Below, one piece after another: positions 24,995-32,616 of a DNA stretch of 32,616 nucleotides; the first letter of the stretch is position 1, and each line of letters starts with the position of its first letter. Below the pieces are notes generated by a model. The model worked only from the letters and a program-made list of their open reading frames with translations, was not told the DNA's origin and searched no databases. This DNA is from Spirochaetaceae bacterium 4572_59 (GTDB lineage: Bacteria > Spirochaetota > Spirochaetia > DSM-2461), in contig NBMC01000036.1 of assembly GCA_002084805.1 (NCBI GenBank), positions 1 through 32,616 of the forward strand, read 5' to 3'. Both the position numbers and the translations under genes were made by a program.

Positions 24995-25640
24995 ATGAAT
25001 AGGTTTTATTACTTTTTTGACTATATTTTTATCTATGGCTTTTGTTTCTATCAGTGCTGAAGGGCAACAGGATAACGAAACACAGACCATCGTTTTTGGA
25101 GATCTTACCTGGGACAGCATCCAGGTCCATAGTTGAGAGAGGCGATGTGGATGTAGTTATGGAGTCCTGGCATTCCAACTACCGCGAAGTATATGACAAA
25201 GCTATTGCTTCCGGTAATATGGTAGATTTAGGACCCAATTATCCTGACGGCCCTCAAGGCTGGTATATTCCTCGCTTTTTAGTGGAAGGAGCCGATGCTC
25301 CTGCTTCTGCAAAAGTGGGGAATTCCGGATTGCAACTTTGGGGAATTTACTTTGCAACTTTGCCCTATTTAAGTATGCAACAAACAGGTGTTATCTACGG
25401 AGGCGTAGCCGGGTGGTGACATCTCTTTCAGAAGAAAAATTTAAGGCAACTGGATTAAAGGACTCTTTTAATATGGATGTTGCCGGATCAGGTACAGCTT
25501 TAGCTGTAAGTATGGCTGGGAAATATTTAAAGAATGAAGGCTGGTGTGGATATTATTGGGAACCCTCTGCGGCATTAGGCAAAATGGATACGGTCAGATT
25601 GGAAGGCCGTGAATATGAGCCGGCCCTTCAGCAGGGTTAG
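24995..25640 (+). pseudogene. Broken glycine betaine/proline-type substrate-binding protein gene
   Basis: The pieces match the OpuAC family that binds glycine betaine and similar quaternary amines. A signal-peptide-like start (MNRFYY...) shifts frame to give FLSMAFVSISAEGQQ. Next comes TIVFGDLTWDSIQVH, ended by a stop after a deletion. The text resumes as ERGDVDVVMESWHSNYREVY and NYPDGPQGWYIPRFLVEG, is disrupted again near 25400, and ends with NMDVAGSGTALAVSMAGKYL and GWCGYYWEPSAALGKMDTVR before a TAG at 25638. At least three frameshifts and one internal deletion are needed, so the gene is not functional. It has no partner permease or ATPase here. A SecA-type ribosome site or operon context is also missing beyond a GGGAG upstream of the ATG. 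Confidence 0.85.
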
Positions 25641-25715
25641 TAATATATGACATATGGGAGTCAATTCATTCAGGGCCGTGCTGTTCGTGTAGTCGCTTGC
25701 TTGACGCCGGGTTCT

Positions 25716-26576
25716 TCAATTCAAATTTAGAGATTCCTTTATCTCCAGTAACGGCTGGTAAGCATCCGCATCCACCTCTACGAAACCTTCGAAGCCGGCG
25801 CTCTTCAGAGCCGCCCGGCCTTCCGGGCTTTCTTTCAAGCCGAATAGAACTTCCTTCAGAGTTGCAATAACCTGATCATCCAGATTCTTGTTGGCAACAA
25901 AAGGACCCAGAAGAAAGGGGTCGGATACACTGAAAACTCTGAGGTCTGATCGAATTTCTTCGGGTTGTCCGTTGAAAATGAAAGAGGCGGACACTCCCGC
26001 ATCGGCGGTTCGATTCAGCACTGAAAGAATCAGGGAATCATGTTTAGAGATGATGATGGTCTTTTCGAAATCTTCATCCGGGAATATTCCCTCCTTCTGG
26101 AAGATCGAATGGGGTATCAGATAAGAGCTGGTAGAGTAGGGATCTCCCAGAGCTACAACCATACCCTTCAGGTCTTTTATTGAAAAGATCCCGCTGTCTT
26201 TTCGTGAGAAGAAATAGCTACGATACTCCCGGGAGTTTTCTATGATCCGTGCGGCAATGGGCAAAACTGAATTATAGGGCAGTATTCTTAGGTAGGAGTA
26301 AGCATTTATGATGCCAAAATCGATCTCCTGGTTGATATAGGCCTTCTGCATCTCCGAAAAGGTCTTTTTGTGGATAAATTCAATATTTGTATCCAGGGCT
26401 TTGGACATGATACTTATCATCGGGCTCATTCGAGAGATCAGGATCTCCGCATTCTGGCTGGAGGAATAGCCGAAGCGGTAGGTTTGCCGTTCCCGGGCCT
26501 CAGCAGAGACCAGAACAATAAGGAACAGTAGAATCGTGCTAAGGTTAATCAGAACTCTTTTATTTGCTTTATTCAT
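25716..26576 (-). CDS. PhnD-like periplasmic binding protein
   Basis: The 286-residue protein has a signal peptide (about 1-27, LLFLIVLVSAEA) and the fold of phosphate/phosphonate-type binding proteins (PF12974): YRFGYSSSQNAEILISRMSPM, FIHKKTFSEMQKAYINQEID, FGIINAYSYL, SIKDLKGMVVALGDPYSTSS, and SASFIFNGQP. No PhnC or PhnE transporter partner is nearby. It follows a tripartite transporter and a two-component system on the same strand but is separated from tctA by a terminator and so probably has its own promoter. Orphan PhnD-like proteins often act as periplasmic sensors for kinases, which is possible here. Ligand unknown. GGAG lies seven bases before the ATG. Confidence 0.82.
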   Translation of the reverse strand: MNKANKRVLINLSTILLFLIVLVSAEARERQTYRFGYSSSQNAEILISRMSPMISIMSKALDTNIEFIHKKTFSEMQKAYINQEIDFGIINAYSYLRILPYNSVLPIAARIIENSREYRSYFFSRKDSGIFSIKDLKGMVVALGDPYSTSSYLIPHSIFQKEGIFPDEDFEKTIIISKHDSLILSVLNRTADAGVSASFIFNGQPEEIRSDLRVFSVSDPFLLGPFVANKNLDDQVIATLKEVLFGLKESPEGRAALKSAGFEGFVEVDADAYQPLLEIKESLNLN

Positions 26577-26644
26577 GGGGATCTCCCTGGTAGCTTAGGT
26601 GTAACAGAGGGTGAATATATAAATCCTAAGACTTACAATTAAGT

Positions 26645-26650
26645 ATTATA
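26645..26650 (-). promoter_or_regulatory. Possible -10 element for the PhnD-like gene
   Basis: A perfect TATAAT on the minus strand lies about 70 bp before the PhnD-like start and downstream of the tctA terminator, as expected for an independent promoter. No good -35 box is found at the right distance, so this is tentative. Confidence 0.35.
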
Positions 26651-26724
26651 TCGAATAATCAATAAGAATGGGAATGTCTGTGAGCAGCAAAAATAGTTTC
26701 AATATATTCCATATTCGTTACAAA

Positions 26725-26752
26725 GGAAAAGGGTCGCCCGGAGGCAACCCTT
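26725..26752 (-). terminator. Rho-independent terminator of the tct operon
   Basis: On the minus strand AAGGGT-t-GCC pairs with GGC-g-ACCCTT around a 4-nt loop and is followed by TTTTCC. The stem occupies 26729-26752. It lies just after the tctA stop codon at 26766 and separates the transporter operon from the PhnD-like gene. Confidence 0.75.
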
Positions 26753-26765
26753 GTATTGTTTGAAA

Positions 26766-28253
26766 TTAAATGGCTGATTCTTTGTCTGGATCCGTTGTAG
26801 GTGCTGTGAAATAGCTTGATACAATCAAAATCACCGTTATGATAATCAGAACGATGCTGGTTGGCCTGGTGAAGAAGATTGCATACGAACCTTTCCCCAT
26901 CAGAATACCCTGGGCGAATCCTTTCTCCGCAATGGGTCCCAGAATGAGTCCAAGAACCAGAGCTCCCATGGAAAATCCGAATTTGCTGAGGAAATAACCC
27001 AGCAGGGCGAAGATGATCATAACTCCTACATCGAAGAGGCTGTTCTGAATGGCGTAAGTTCCAATAACCGAGAACATACACACAATCGGAATCAGAAGAG
27101 ATGTGGGGATCAGGGACACTTTTGCCAGCTGAGGAGCAAAATAGAGACCCACCAGTAGAAATACCACATTGGCCACGAAAAGGGACAGGATAAAGGGGTA
27201 TGTCACATCAGCGTAGCGGGAGAACAGTTCAGGTCCGGGGATCAGCCCCTGGATAATCAGTCCACCCATCAGAGCTGCAGATGTTGTATTCCCGGGAATC
27301 CCCAAGGTCAGCAGGGGAATGAGAGATCCCCCGGTTACGGCATTGTTGCTACTTTCGGCTGCGGCGATGCCTTCCAGGCTCCCATTGCCGAATTCATGTT
27401 TTTTCTTGGAAATCTGTCTTTGGGTCTGGTAGGCCAGAAAAGAGGATATAGTGGCTCCCGCCCCGGGCAGAATTCCGATACCCGTTCCCATAAGGGACCC
27501 CAGGGCTATGGGTTTTCCCAGTCCCTTGGGCATTTTTTCTTTTTTGATGACGGCTTTGCCGTCTCCCGAATCCTTGATAATTGTCTTTTCTCCTGCCAGA
27601 GTCAACATCTGGGCAATGGAGAACATCCCGATAAGGGGAGCCATGAAATCCAGTCCTTCATAGAGTTCCAGAAATCCGCCGGTATACCGGAGACTACCGG
27701 ATATGGGATCAGTTCCTATCAGGGAAATTGCCAGGCCAATAAATCCCGACAATATGCCCTTGATCATATTGCCCTTGGCGAACATGACGATACTGGCCAG
27801 TCCCATAATCGCTAGAATAAAGTACTCTGGAGGTCCAAAGTTCAGGGCAAAATAGGCTAGAATAGGGGCAAAAATCAACAGGACTACAGTTGAAATGATA
27901 CCACCCCAAAAACTGGCAACCGCCGAAACTTTCAGGGCTATACCCGCCCGGCCCTTCCTGGTTAGAGGGTACCCTTCAAAAGAAGTACACAGTGCTGCCG
28001 GGGTCCCGGGGGTCGACATCAGGATTGAGGCGATGGATCCACCGTACATGGAGCCGCTGTAGGAACCGCCCATCATAGCCAGACCCATAACCGGTTCCAT
28101 AGTGAATGTTGTAGGAATCAGGATGGCAACCGCCAGTGTTCCCGTGAGGCCGGGCATGGCCCCCATCATTGTTCCCAGAATTGTTCCAGTGGCAATAACC
28201 AGAAGATTGGGAATCGTAAAAAGAATCCCTATATAGTTGAAAATCATTTCCAT
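26766..28253 (-). CDS. tctA: Tripartite tricarboxylate transporter, large permease subunit TctA
   Basis: The 495-residue integral membrane protein has about twelve hydrophobic segments and TctA marks: GTMMGAMPGLTGTLAVAILI (first conserved motif), GGSIASILMSTPGTPAALCT followed by FEGYPLTRKG, and the second motif MGTGIGILPGAGATISSFLA. It is the main channel of an ion-driven transporter that works with the periplasmic TctC and small membrane TctB. A GGAGG lies nine bases upstream of the ATG. Substrates in the family are carboxylates such as citrate, tartrate or aromatic acids. Nothing here fixes which. Confidence 0.95.
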   Translation of the reverse strand: MEMIFNYIGILFTIPNLLVIATGTILGTMMGAMPGLTGTLAVAILIPTTFTMEPVMGLAMMGGSYSGSMYGGSIASILMSTPGTPAALCTSFEGYPLTRKGRAGIALKVSAVASFWGGIISTVVLLIFAPILAYFALNFGPPEYFILAIMGLASIVMFAKGNMIKGILSGFIGLAISLIGTDPISGSLRYTGGFLELYEGLDFMAPLIGMFSIAQMLTLAGEKTIIKDSGDGKAVIKKEKMPKGLGKPIALGSLMGTGIGILPGAGATISSFLAYQTQRQISKKKHEFGNGSLEGIAAAESSNNAVTGGSLIPLLTLGIPGNTTSAALMGGLIIQGLIPGPELFSRYADVTYPFILSLFVANVVFLLVGLYFAPQLAKVSLIPTSLLIPIVCMFSVIGTYAIQNSLFDVGVMIIFALLGYFLSKFGFSMGALVLGLILGPIAEKGFAQGILMGKGSYAIFFTRPTSIVLIIITVILIVSSYFTAPTTDPDKESAI

Positions 28254-28268
28254 TTGCAGATACCTCCG

Positions 28269-28700
28269 TCAGGGCATGGGAACCTGGAGTAATCGGAAAA
28301 ACACCAGGTAGGTCGAAACGAGGATGCTTACATATGAAGTCGCCATGATTTTCCAGTTCCTGTTTCCCAATAGCAACGCCGTTGCTGTCAGGAAAGGAAT
28401 AGTGGCAATCATAAACCCGACGTCAAGCATAAGGAGGATCATATAGATCAGCATCAATCCAACGAGACCGAAAAAGTAGGTTTTGTTGGTGAACAATTCC
28501 ACTTTTCCCGACTCTTTTCTAAGGGTCATGAAGAAATCCGCTACTGACAGTAATGCCATCCCCGCTCCGACAAATCGGACGTAGACAGCAGTACTGGTTT
28601 GGGCCCTTTCGGGAAATCCCGCCGCGCTGATATACAGTACGATACCAAGAAAAACGAAAAATGCCGCCAGTGCAAGTTCGCCAGGTTTTTTATTGACCAT
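28269..28700 (-). CDS. tctB: Tripartite tricarboxylate transporter, small membrane subunit TctB
   Basis: The 143-residue protein has four predicted membrane segments (around residues 8-28, 40-58, 75-97 and 105-138), the layout of TctB. Sequence conservation in this family is low, so the call rests on size, topology and its position between tctC and tctA. It starts 5 bp after the tctC stop, with GGAG inside the tctC end as a distant ribosome site, and lies 15 bp before tctA. Confidence 0.9.
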   Translation of the reverse strand: MVNKKPGELALAAFFVFLGIVLYISAAGFPERAQTSTAVYVRFVGAGMALLSVADFFMTLRKESGKVELFTNKTYFFGLVGLMLIYMILLMLDVGFMIATIPFLTATALLLGNRNWKIMATSYVSILVSTYLVFFRLLQVPMP

Positions 28701-28705
28701 AGTGT

Positions 28706-29665
28706 TTACCAGGGCTCCTTCTTGAACAGAACTTCCATTTCTTTCTGCAGATTCTTCATGAAGCCTTCATAGGTAGGGCCGTCTTTGTAGACCATTGTCT
28801 GGTTGCTGTTTCTCAGGGTTTCTTCGAACTCCGGATCTGCGCACACATCGGCCATCAGTTTTTCCAGAACGGACTTGACTTCATCGGGTGTGTCTTTCTG
28901 GATAACGAAGCCACGGGTACCACTCATTTTTACACTGTCAAAGCCGAGTTCGCTGGTGGTGGGGATTTCGGGAGCTCTCTCATCTTTATCATTTCCCAGA
29001 ATGGCAAGAATTTTAACCTCTCCAGCTATGTGCTGGGAAATCATCTGAGAAAGGTTCATAAACGCCACATCCACATGACCGCCCATTACATTTGCTTTCT
29101 GTTCGGAAGAACCGGAAGCGGGAATTACAGCGAATTCTACGGAGGTCGCGGACTGGAACATCATCATGGCCAGGTGGTCGTCACTGCCGATTCCATTTAC
29201 GGATGCAGTCATCTGGGAGGCCTTGGCGCTGCTGATCAGCTCATCGATATTATTGATTGGACTATCCTTGGGGACGACAATGATGCTGGGATCTTCCAGA
29301 ATCTGGTTCAGGTAGTGAAAGTCATCCAGAACGTATCGGGCTCTTCCTGAAACTACATGGGAGGGTAGCTGTACGGTGAAGACAAGACCCAGAGTGTATC
29401 CGTCGGGGTCTGCAGCCGCGATATATTCGAATCCCTGCTGTCCGCCGGAACCGGGTTTGTTAACAACAGCGAACTCCGCTTCGGGAAGGTGTTTTTTTGC
29501 CATCTGGACGAAAATCCGTGCCAGCGCGTCGGTGGAACCACCGGCCTTGGAGGGCACGATAATTTCAATGGTGTCAGAAGGGTAGGCTTTATCAGTCTGT
29601 CCTTCTGCAATAAGTGGTAATATAGTTAATATTACCAGAACGAGTGCAAGAAGCATTTTTTTCAT
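28706..29665 (-). CDS. tctC: Tripartite tricarboxylate transporter, substrate-binding protein TctC
   Basis: The 319-residue periplasmic protein has a signal peptide (MKKMLLALVLVILTILPLIA) and the TctC/Bug fold: YPSDTIEIIVPSKAGGSTDA (the conserved 'PGG..D' region as SKAGGSTDA), NKPGSGGQQGFEYIAAADPD, VNGIGSDDHLAMMMFQSATS, GGHVDVAFMNLSQM, and RGFVIQKDTPDEV. It captures a carboxylate-type ligand for TctAB. I chose the ATG at 29665 because it begins the signal peptide and follows an AGGAG. A longer frame from 29698 would place that ribosome site within the coding sequence and also overlap the expected start of transcription from the sigma-54 promoter. Confidence 0.93.
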   Translation of the reverse strand: MKKMLLALVLVILTILPLIAEGQTDKAYPSDTIEIIVPSKAGGSTDALARIFVQMAKKHLPEAEFAVVNKPGSGGQQGFEYIAAADPDGYTLGLVFTVQLPSHVVSGRARYVLDDFHYLNQILEDPSIIVVPKDSPINNIDELISSAKASQMTASVNGIGSDDHLAMMMFQSATSVEFAVIPASGSSEQKANVMGGHVDVAFMNLSQMISQHIAGEVKILAILGNDKDERAPEIPTTSELGFDSVKMSGTRGFVIQKDTPDEVKSVLEKLMADVCADPEFEETLRNSNQTMVYKDGPTYEGFMKNLQKEMEVLFKKEPW

Positions 29666-29704
29666 GTCTTGTACATCTCCTTTGTTTAAGTTGCTCACTC
29701 TATT

Positions 29705-29720
29705 CGCAAGAAGTATGCCA
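29705..29720 (-). promoter_or_regulatory. Sigma-54 (-24/-12) promoter of tctCBA
   Basis: On the minus strand TGGCAT-ACTTC-TTGCG matches the sigma-54 consensus TGGCAC-N5-TTGC(A/T), with exactly 10 bases between the invariant GG and GC. Expected transcription start is near 29694, leaving a leader of about 30 nt before the tctC ATG. The neighbouring gene encodes a sigma-54-dependent activator, which fits. Confidence 0.8.
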
Positions 29721-29729
29721 AGTACTGTA

Positions 29730-29737
29730 AGGGCCCT
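29730..29737. promoter_or_regulatory. 8-bp palindrome upstream of the sigma-54 promoter
   Basis: AGGGCCCT, flanked by TGTA and ACA, lies only ten bases upstream of the -24 element. It could be an accessory protein site, but it is closer than a usual enhancer and may be chance. Confidence 0.25.
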
Positions 29738-29770
29738 ACAAAGCCTGAGGAATCGATTCTGCGGGGCTTA

Positions 29771-29788
29771 CTGTGCCTTTAAGCACAG
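29771..29788. promoter_or_regulatory. Candidate enhancer dyad for the NtrC-type regulator
   Basis: CTGTGC-CTTTAA-GCACAG is a perfect 6-bp-arm dyad, extended by A/T to seven, right after the regulator stop codon and about 50-65 bp upstream of the sigma-54 promoter. TGTGC/GCACA dyads resemble enhancer sites of DctD/NtrC-type activators. It could also act as a weak transcript-end hairpin, but no T-tract follows on the minus strand. Confidence 0.55.
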
Positions 29789-31138
29789 TTAATCCGAATC
29801 AACTGTTCCTTTCGGCACGGTCAGTCCGTATCTTCTAATCCTGTTATACAGAGCTTTGCGGCCGATTTCGAGACGGGCTGCTGCTCTGGTAATATTCCCC
29901 TTTTCATCTCGGAGGGCTTTCTCCACCAGTTCTCGCTCATTCTTATGCAGGGAACTGCCGGCGGGAGAGTTGTCCCGGCTATGGGCATACTCCCTGATGT
30001 CTTCGGGCAGAGAGCCCAGGATGGCGTATCTCTGGATACAGTTCTTGAGCTCCCGGACATTTCCTGGCCAGGGATAATCCATCAGCATTGACAGCTCCTC
30101 CCTTTCCAGCATCCGGGAGGCTATGTTGTTTTCCCGGCATATCTCCTGAAGAAAGGTTTCCGCCAGCAAAGGGATATCTTCCTTTCTGTCTTTCAGGGTA
30201 GGGGATTTTATACAGATTACATTGAGCCGGTAGTAGAGATCCGAGCGGAACCTTCCCCGGGCAACCTCTTCTTTCAGGTTTCTGTTGGTAGCGGCTATGA
30301 GCCGGAAGTCCACATGTACCTGTCCGTTTCCCCCAACCCGTGCGAAATGATGTTCCTGAATAACTCTCAGGAATTTAGCCTGGCAGGCCAAGGGGAGTTC
30401 TCCGATTTCGTCCAGGAAAAGGCTGCCTCCCATAGCCTCTTCGATTCGGCCTTTTTTTCTCACTTCCGCACCGGAAAAGGCTCCCTTCTCATAGCCGAAG
30501 AGTTCACTTTCTATAAGGCTTTCGGGTATGGCCGAACAGTCCACAACAACGTAGGGTTTTCCTATCCGGGGGCTGTGGGAGTGGAGGCTTCTGGCAATCA
30601 GTTCTTTTCCCGTACCGCTCTCTCCCTGAATCAGTACCGAGGATTTGGTAGGGGCTACAGCCTTGATTAGATTGGACATTTTTTCCATGGAAGGAGATCG
30701 GCCTATAATGTTTTCCAAGCCCCACTTCTCTTCCAGATTGTCCCTGAGGTTGCTGTTTTCCTTTTCTAAGGATTTTTCATTCAGGATTTTTGATATTTTG
30801 AGTTTCAGAAGATCATAGTTGAGGGGTTTGGTCATGTAATCGTCAGCTCCGGCCTTAATTGCCTCTACGGCAGATGATATGGAGCCGAAGGCCGTGAGAA
30901 TAATAATGGGTACTGTCTGGTTTATTTTCCGGACTTCCCGGATGAAATCCACTCCGGAGACTTTTTTCATGATCATATCGGTCAGGATGAAATCGGGATG
31001 ACCTTCTCGAAAGGAGATCAGGCCGGTCTCTCCGGAATCGGCCATGACTGTGTCATATCCTTCGGTTTTTAGAATTTCACTCAGGACCTCGCGTATATTG
31101 TTTTTATCATCCACAATGAGAATTTTCGTTCCAGCCAT
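29789..31138 (-). CDS. Sigma-54-dependent response regulator, NtrC/DctD type
   Basis: The 449-residue protein has a receiver domain (phospho-acceptor Asp54 in FILTDMIMKK, acidic pocket at 10-11, Lys104), then an AAA+ sigma-54 activator domain with Walker A GESGTGKE (172-179), the sigma-54-contacting loop as GAFSGA (219-224) instead of GAFTGA, and Walker B GSLFLDEIGE (238-247). A C-terminal Fis-type helix-turn-helix follows (NITRAAARLEIGRKALYNRI, about residues 415-435). Phosphorylated by the kinase encoded 1 bp upstream (stop and start arranged TAATATG), it should bind an enhancer and activate sigma-54 polymerase at tctC. Confidence 0.94.
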   Translation of the reverse strand: MAGTKILIVDDKNNIREVLSEILKTEGYDTVMADSGETGLISFREGHPDFILTDMIMKKVSGVDFIREVRKINQTVPIIILTAFGSISSAVEAIKAGADDYMTKPLNYDLLKLKISKILNEKSLEKENSNLRDNLEEKWGLENIIGRSPSMEKMSNLIKAVAPTKSSVLIQGESGTGKELIARSLHSHSPRIGKPYVVVDCSAIPESLIESELFGYEKGAFSGAEVRKKGRIEEAMGGSLFLDEIGELPLACQAKFLRVIQEHHFARVGGNGQVHVDFRLIAATNRNLKEEVARGRFRSDLYYRLNVICIKSPTLKDRKEDIPLLAETFLQEICRENNIASRMLEREELSMLMDYPWPGNVRELKNCIQRYAILGSLPEDIREYAHSRDNSPAGSSLHKNERELVEKALRDEKGNITRAAARLEIGRKALYNRIRRYGLTVPKGTVDSD

Positions 31139-31139
31139 A

Positions 31140-32540
31140 TTACACCACTCCTTTCAGTACCGGAAGGGTTATGGATACTACCGTCCAGTTGCCGTACTCG
31201 CTGTCCAAGGTGATTGCACCCTTGTGCTGTTCCACCAGATACCTGGAAATACTGAGGCCTATTCCCGAGCCCTCTTTCTTGGTAGTGAAAAAGGGCTGGA
31301 ACACCTGCTTCCGTATAGACTCTTTCACTCCGCTCCCGTAATCCTTGAATCTGATACAGATGTCCTTTTCATCAGCGGCGACATCGATTTCAATCATACC
31401 GTATTTTCCGTTCCGGGCCTGAATCGCATTCAGCAGCAGGTTGAGAAACACCTGTTTTATCATACTGCTATTACCGTTGATCGGAGGGAGGCTCGAATCC
31501 ATCCTGCAGTGGACTTCCATATTCTCCTTGTTCAGGGAGTATTCCAGAAGGACCAATATATCATGGAGTGTCTGATTTACATCAAGTTCTGCCATATCTA
31601 TCCGACTATTATTGGCTACATCGAGAAAGCTGTCCAAAAAGGTGGTCAGTTCTGAGATTTCCGACTGGATAATGTTCGTATACTTGAGTATATCAGGATT
31701 ATCCGGGTGTTTGAGTTTTAAAAGTTCTGCTGAGCCTTTGATTGGTTCCAGAGGATTTTTTATCTCATGGGCCAGAACCGAAGAGAGATTCCCCAGAACC
31801 GCCATCTTTTCATTTTTAACTCGAAACTCGATTGAATCTTCCAGTTCGCTCATCATAGTATGGAAGTTTCCTTTCAGCATGGTAATTTCATTATGGCTGT
31901 CTTTATTAGTCTGGTAGTCTCTGCGTTTTATCATAAAGCGTTTTATTTCTTCGTTCAGTTCAATAATGGGGAGGGTGATCTGACGGCTCATCAGGTAGCT
32001 TGTCAGCATGGCAGTCATCAGAACTCCGATGGTCAGGTAAAGCATCCTGGTTCCGAAACGTTCAATCAGCTTCAGGGACTCCCTGTCTGTCATAGATATC
32101 TGGATATAGTTCTCACTGTAATGGTCTAGCGCCACAGAACTGAAGAACTGATAGCGAACCTGGGAGGCCTCGGCTGTCTTCCATACGACGACTTCTCCAT
32201 CCTGCAGGCTTCCTCCGTTGAGGAGAATTCCGCTTTCTTCCCCGATTCTGTTCAGGTCGGAGTGCATCTTGATGTAGTTATCCGGACCGACTAGGGCAAC
32301 CGAAAGGATATCATTATCCTGCTTCAGCGGATCGAAGAGCAGTTTGATGGCGTAAAAATCATAGTTGATCAAATGGATCAGCACCGACTTGGAAAGTACC
32401 CTTGCTAAAACCTGGCCCTTCTTCACTAATTGATTGTTGATAAGGTCTCTTTGGGTCTGAAATGAATAAGTTGAGAGAACCATAGCACTGACAAAAACGA
32501 TACTGAAAATTGTAATTGATATACGGTAGAGCAATTTCAT
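31140..32540 (-). CDS. Sensor histidine kinase partner of the NtrC-type regulator
   Basis: The 466-residue membrane kinase has membrane segments at about 7-27 and 166-185 enclosing an extracytoplasmic sensor of about 135 residues, then a HAMP-like linker (SRQITLPIIELNEEIKRF). The HisKA domain carries His258 in VLAHEIKNPLEPIKGS, and the HATPase domain shows NLLLNAIQARNG (N-box), KDYGSGV (G1) and FTTKKEGSGIGLSISRYLV (F/G2). It should autophosphorylate on sensing a carboxylate-type signal, or a ligand-loaded binding protein such as TctC or the PhnD-like protein, and pass phosphate to the adjacent regulator. The ribosome site is weak (GGTGGG). Confidence 0.92.
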   Translation of the reverse strand: MKLLYRISITIFSIVFVSAMVLSTYSFQTQRDLINNQLVKKGQVLARVLSKSVLIHLINYDFYAIKLLFDPLKQDNDILSVALVGPDNYIKMHSDLNRIGEESGILLNGGSLQDGEVVVWKTAEASQVRYQFFSSVALDHYSENYIQISMTDRESLKLIERFGTRMLYLTIGVLMTAMLTSYLMSRQITLPIIELNEEIKRFMIKRRDYQTNKDSHNEITMLKGNFHTMMSELEDSIEFRVKNEKMAVLGNLSSVLAHEIKNPLEPIKGSAELLKLKHPDNPDILKYTNIIQSEISELTTFLDSFLDVANNSRIDMAELDVNQTLHDILVLLEYSLNKENMEVHCRMDSSLPPINGNSSMIKQVFLNLLLNAIQARNGKYGMIEIDVAADEKDICIRFKDYGSGVKESIRKQVFQPFFTTKKEGSGIGLSISRYLVEQHKGAITLDSEYGNWTVVSITLPVLKGVV

Positions 32541-32567
32541 CCCACCATGATAATACAGGAATGCTGT

Positions 32568-32588
32568 TTTGACATCAGCTAAGTCAAA
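32568..32588. promoter_or_regulatory. Inverted repeat upstream of the sensor kinase gene
   Basis: TTTGAC and GTCAAA form a 6-bp-arm dyad with a 9-bp spacer about 30 bp upstream of the kinase start. It may be a regulator site. A TATTAT lies closer to the gene, but no convincing full promoter was assembled. Confidence 0.25.
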
Positions 32589-32616
32589 GTCTATGTTGAA
32601 GAAAGCTTCCCATGTG

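Noticed and set aside
26659..27081. 140-codon frame overlapping the end of tctA on the same strand
   Set aside because: It is out of frame with tctA, spans the terminator and has no domain signal.
27396..27815. 139-codon open frame antisense to tctA
   Set aside because: Composition follows the reverse complement of the Gly/Pro-rich TctA motifs, so it is a shadow of the real gene.
31044..31655. 203-codon plus-strand frame antisense to the kinase/regulator junction
   Set aside because: It spans two clearly real genes in antisense and lacks any family features.
1..32616. CRISPR array, tRNA, rRNA or complete mobile element
   Set aside because: No regularly spaced direct repeats, no cloverleaf-like segments, and no intact transposase, integrase or phage gene was seen on either strand.

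Overview
The window looks like chromosomal DNA of a free-living, carbohydrate-using spirochaete (Spirochaeta/Oceanispirochaeta-like). This is an inference. It rests on secreted binding proteins that carry signal peptides ending in 'FANGAQ' or 'YASGQ' with no lipobox cysteine, on a chemoreceptor fragment, and on many transport operons controlled by LacI-type regulators. No tRNA, rRNA, CRISPR array or intact insertion sequence was seen.

Left part (1-14.6 kb). A structured non-coding stretch and a decayed chemoreceptor end next to a decayed copy of the 3' end of ssb with its terminator (814-973). A long LacI regulator fused to a solute-binding-protein domain (minus strand) then diverges from a plus-strand set: a glycerophosphodiester phosphodiesterase-like enzyme, an AfuABC/FbpABC-type importer (binding protein, ATPase, double-length permease), and a large protein ending in a phosphodiester-glycosidase (NAGPA-like) domain. 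Together these suggest uptake and breakdown of a phosphodiester-linked glycoconjugate. After it come a frameshifted gene with a glycosyltransferase-like motif, a second short ssb-derived remnant, a hybrid histidine kinase and the intact ssb gene. The ssb-tail sequence therefore occurs three times in 14 kb.

Middle part (14.6-24.6 kb, all minus strand). This is a complete L-pentose catabolic locus: a binding protein without signal peptide, a LacI repressor, a ribose-type ABC importer, a cupin enzyme of likely isomerase function, UlaE, LyxK and AraD. The last three convert L-xylulose to D-xylulose 5-phosphate. Two near-identical operators, one overlapping a good sigma-70 promoter, mark the regulon.

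Right part (25.0-32.5 kb). A multiply broken glycine-betaine-type binding protein gene is followed by a visibly more GC-rich minus-strand cluster: sensor kinase, NtrC-type regulator, a TctCBA tripartite tricarboxylate-type transporter and a PhnD-like binding protein. A near-consensus sigma-54 promoter lies just upstream of tctC, with a dyad that could be the regulator's enhancer site, so regulator and target can be connected from sequence alone.
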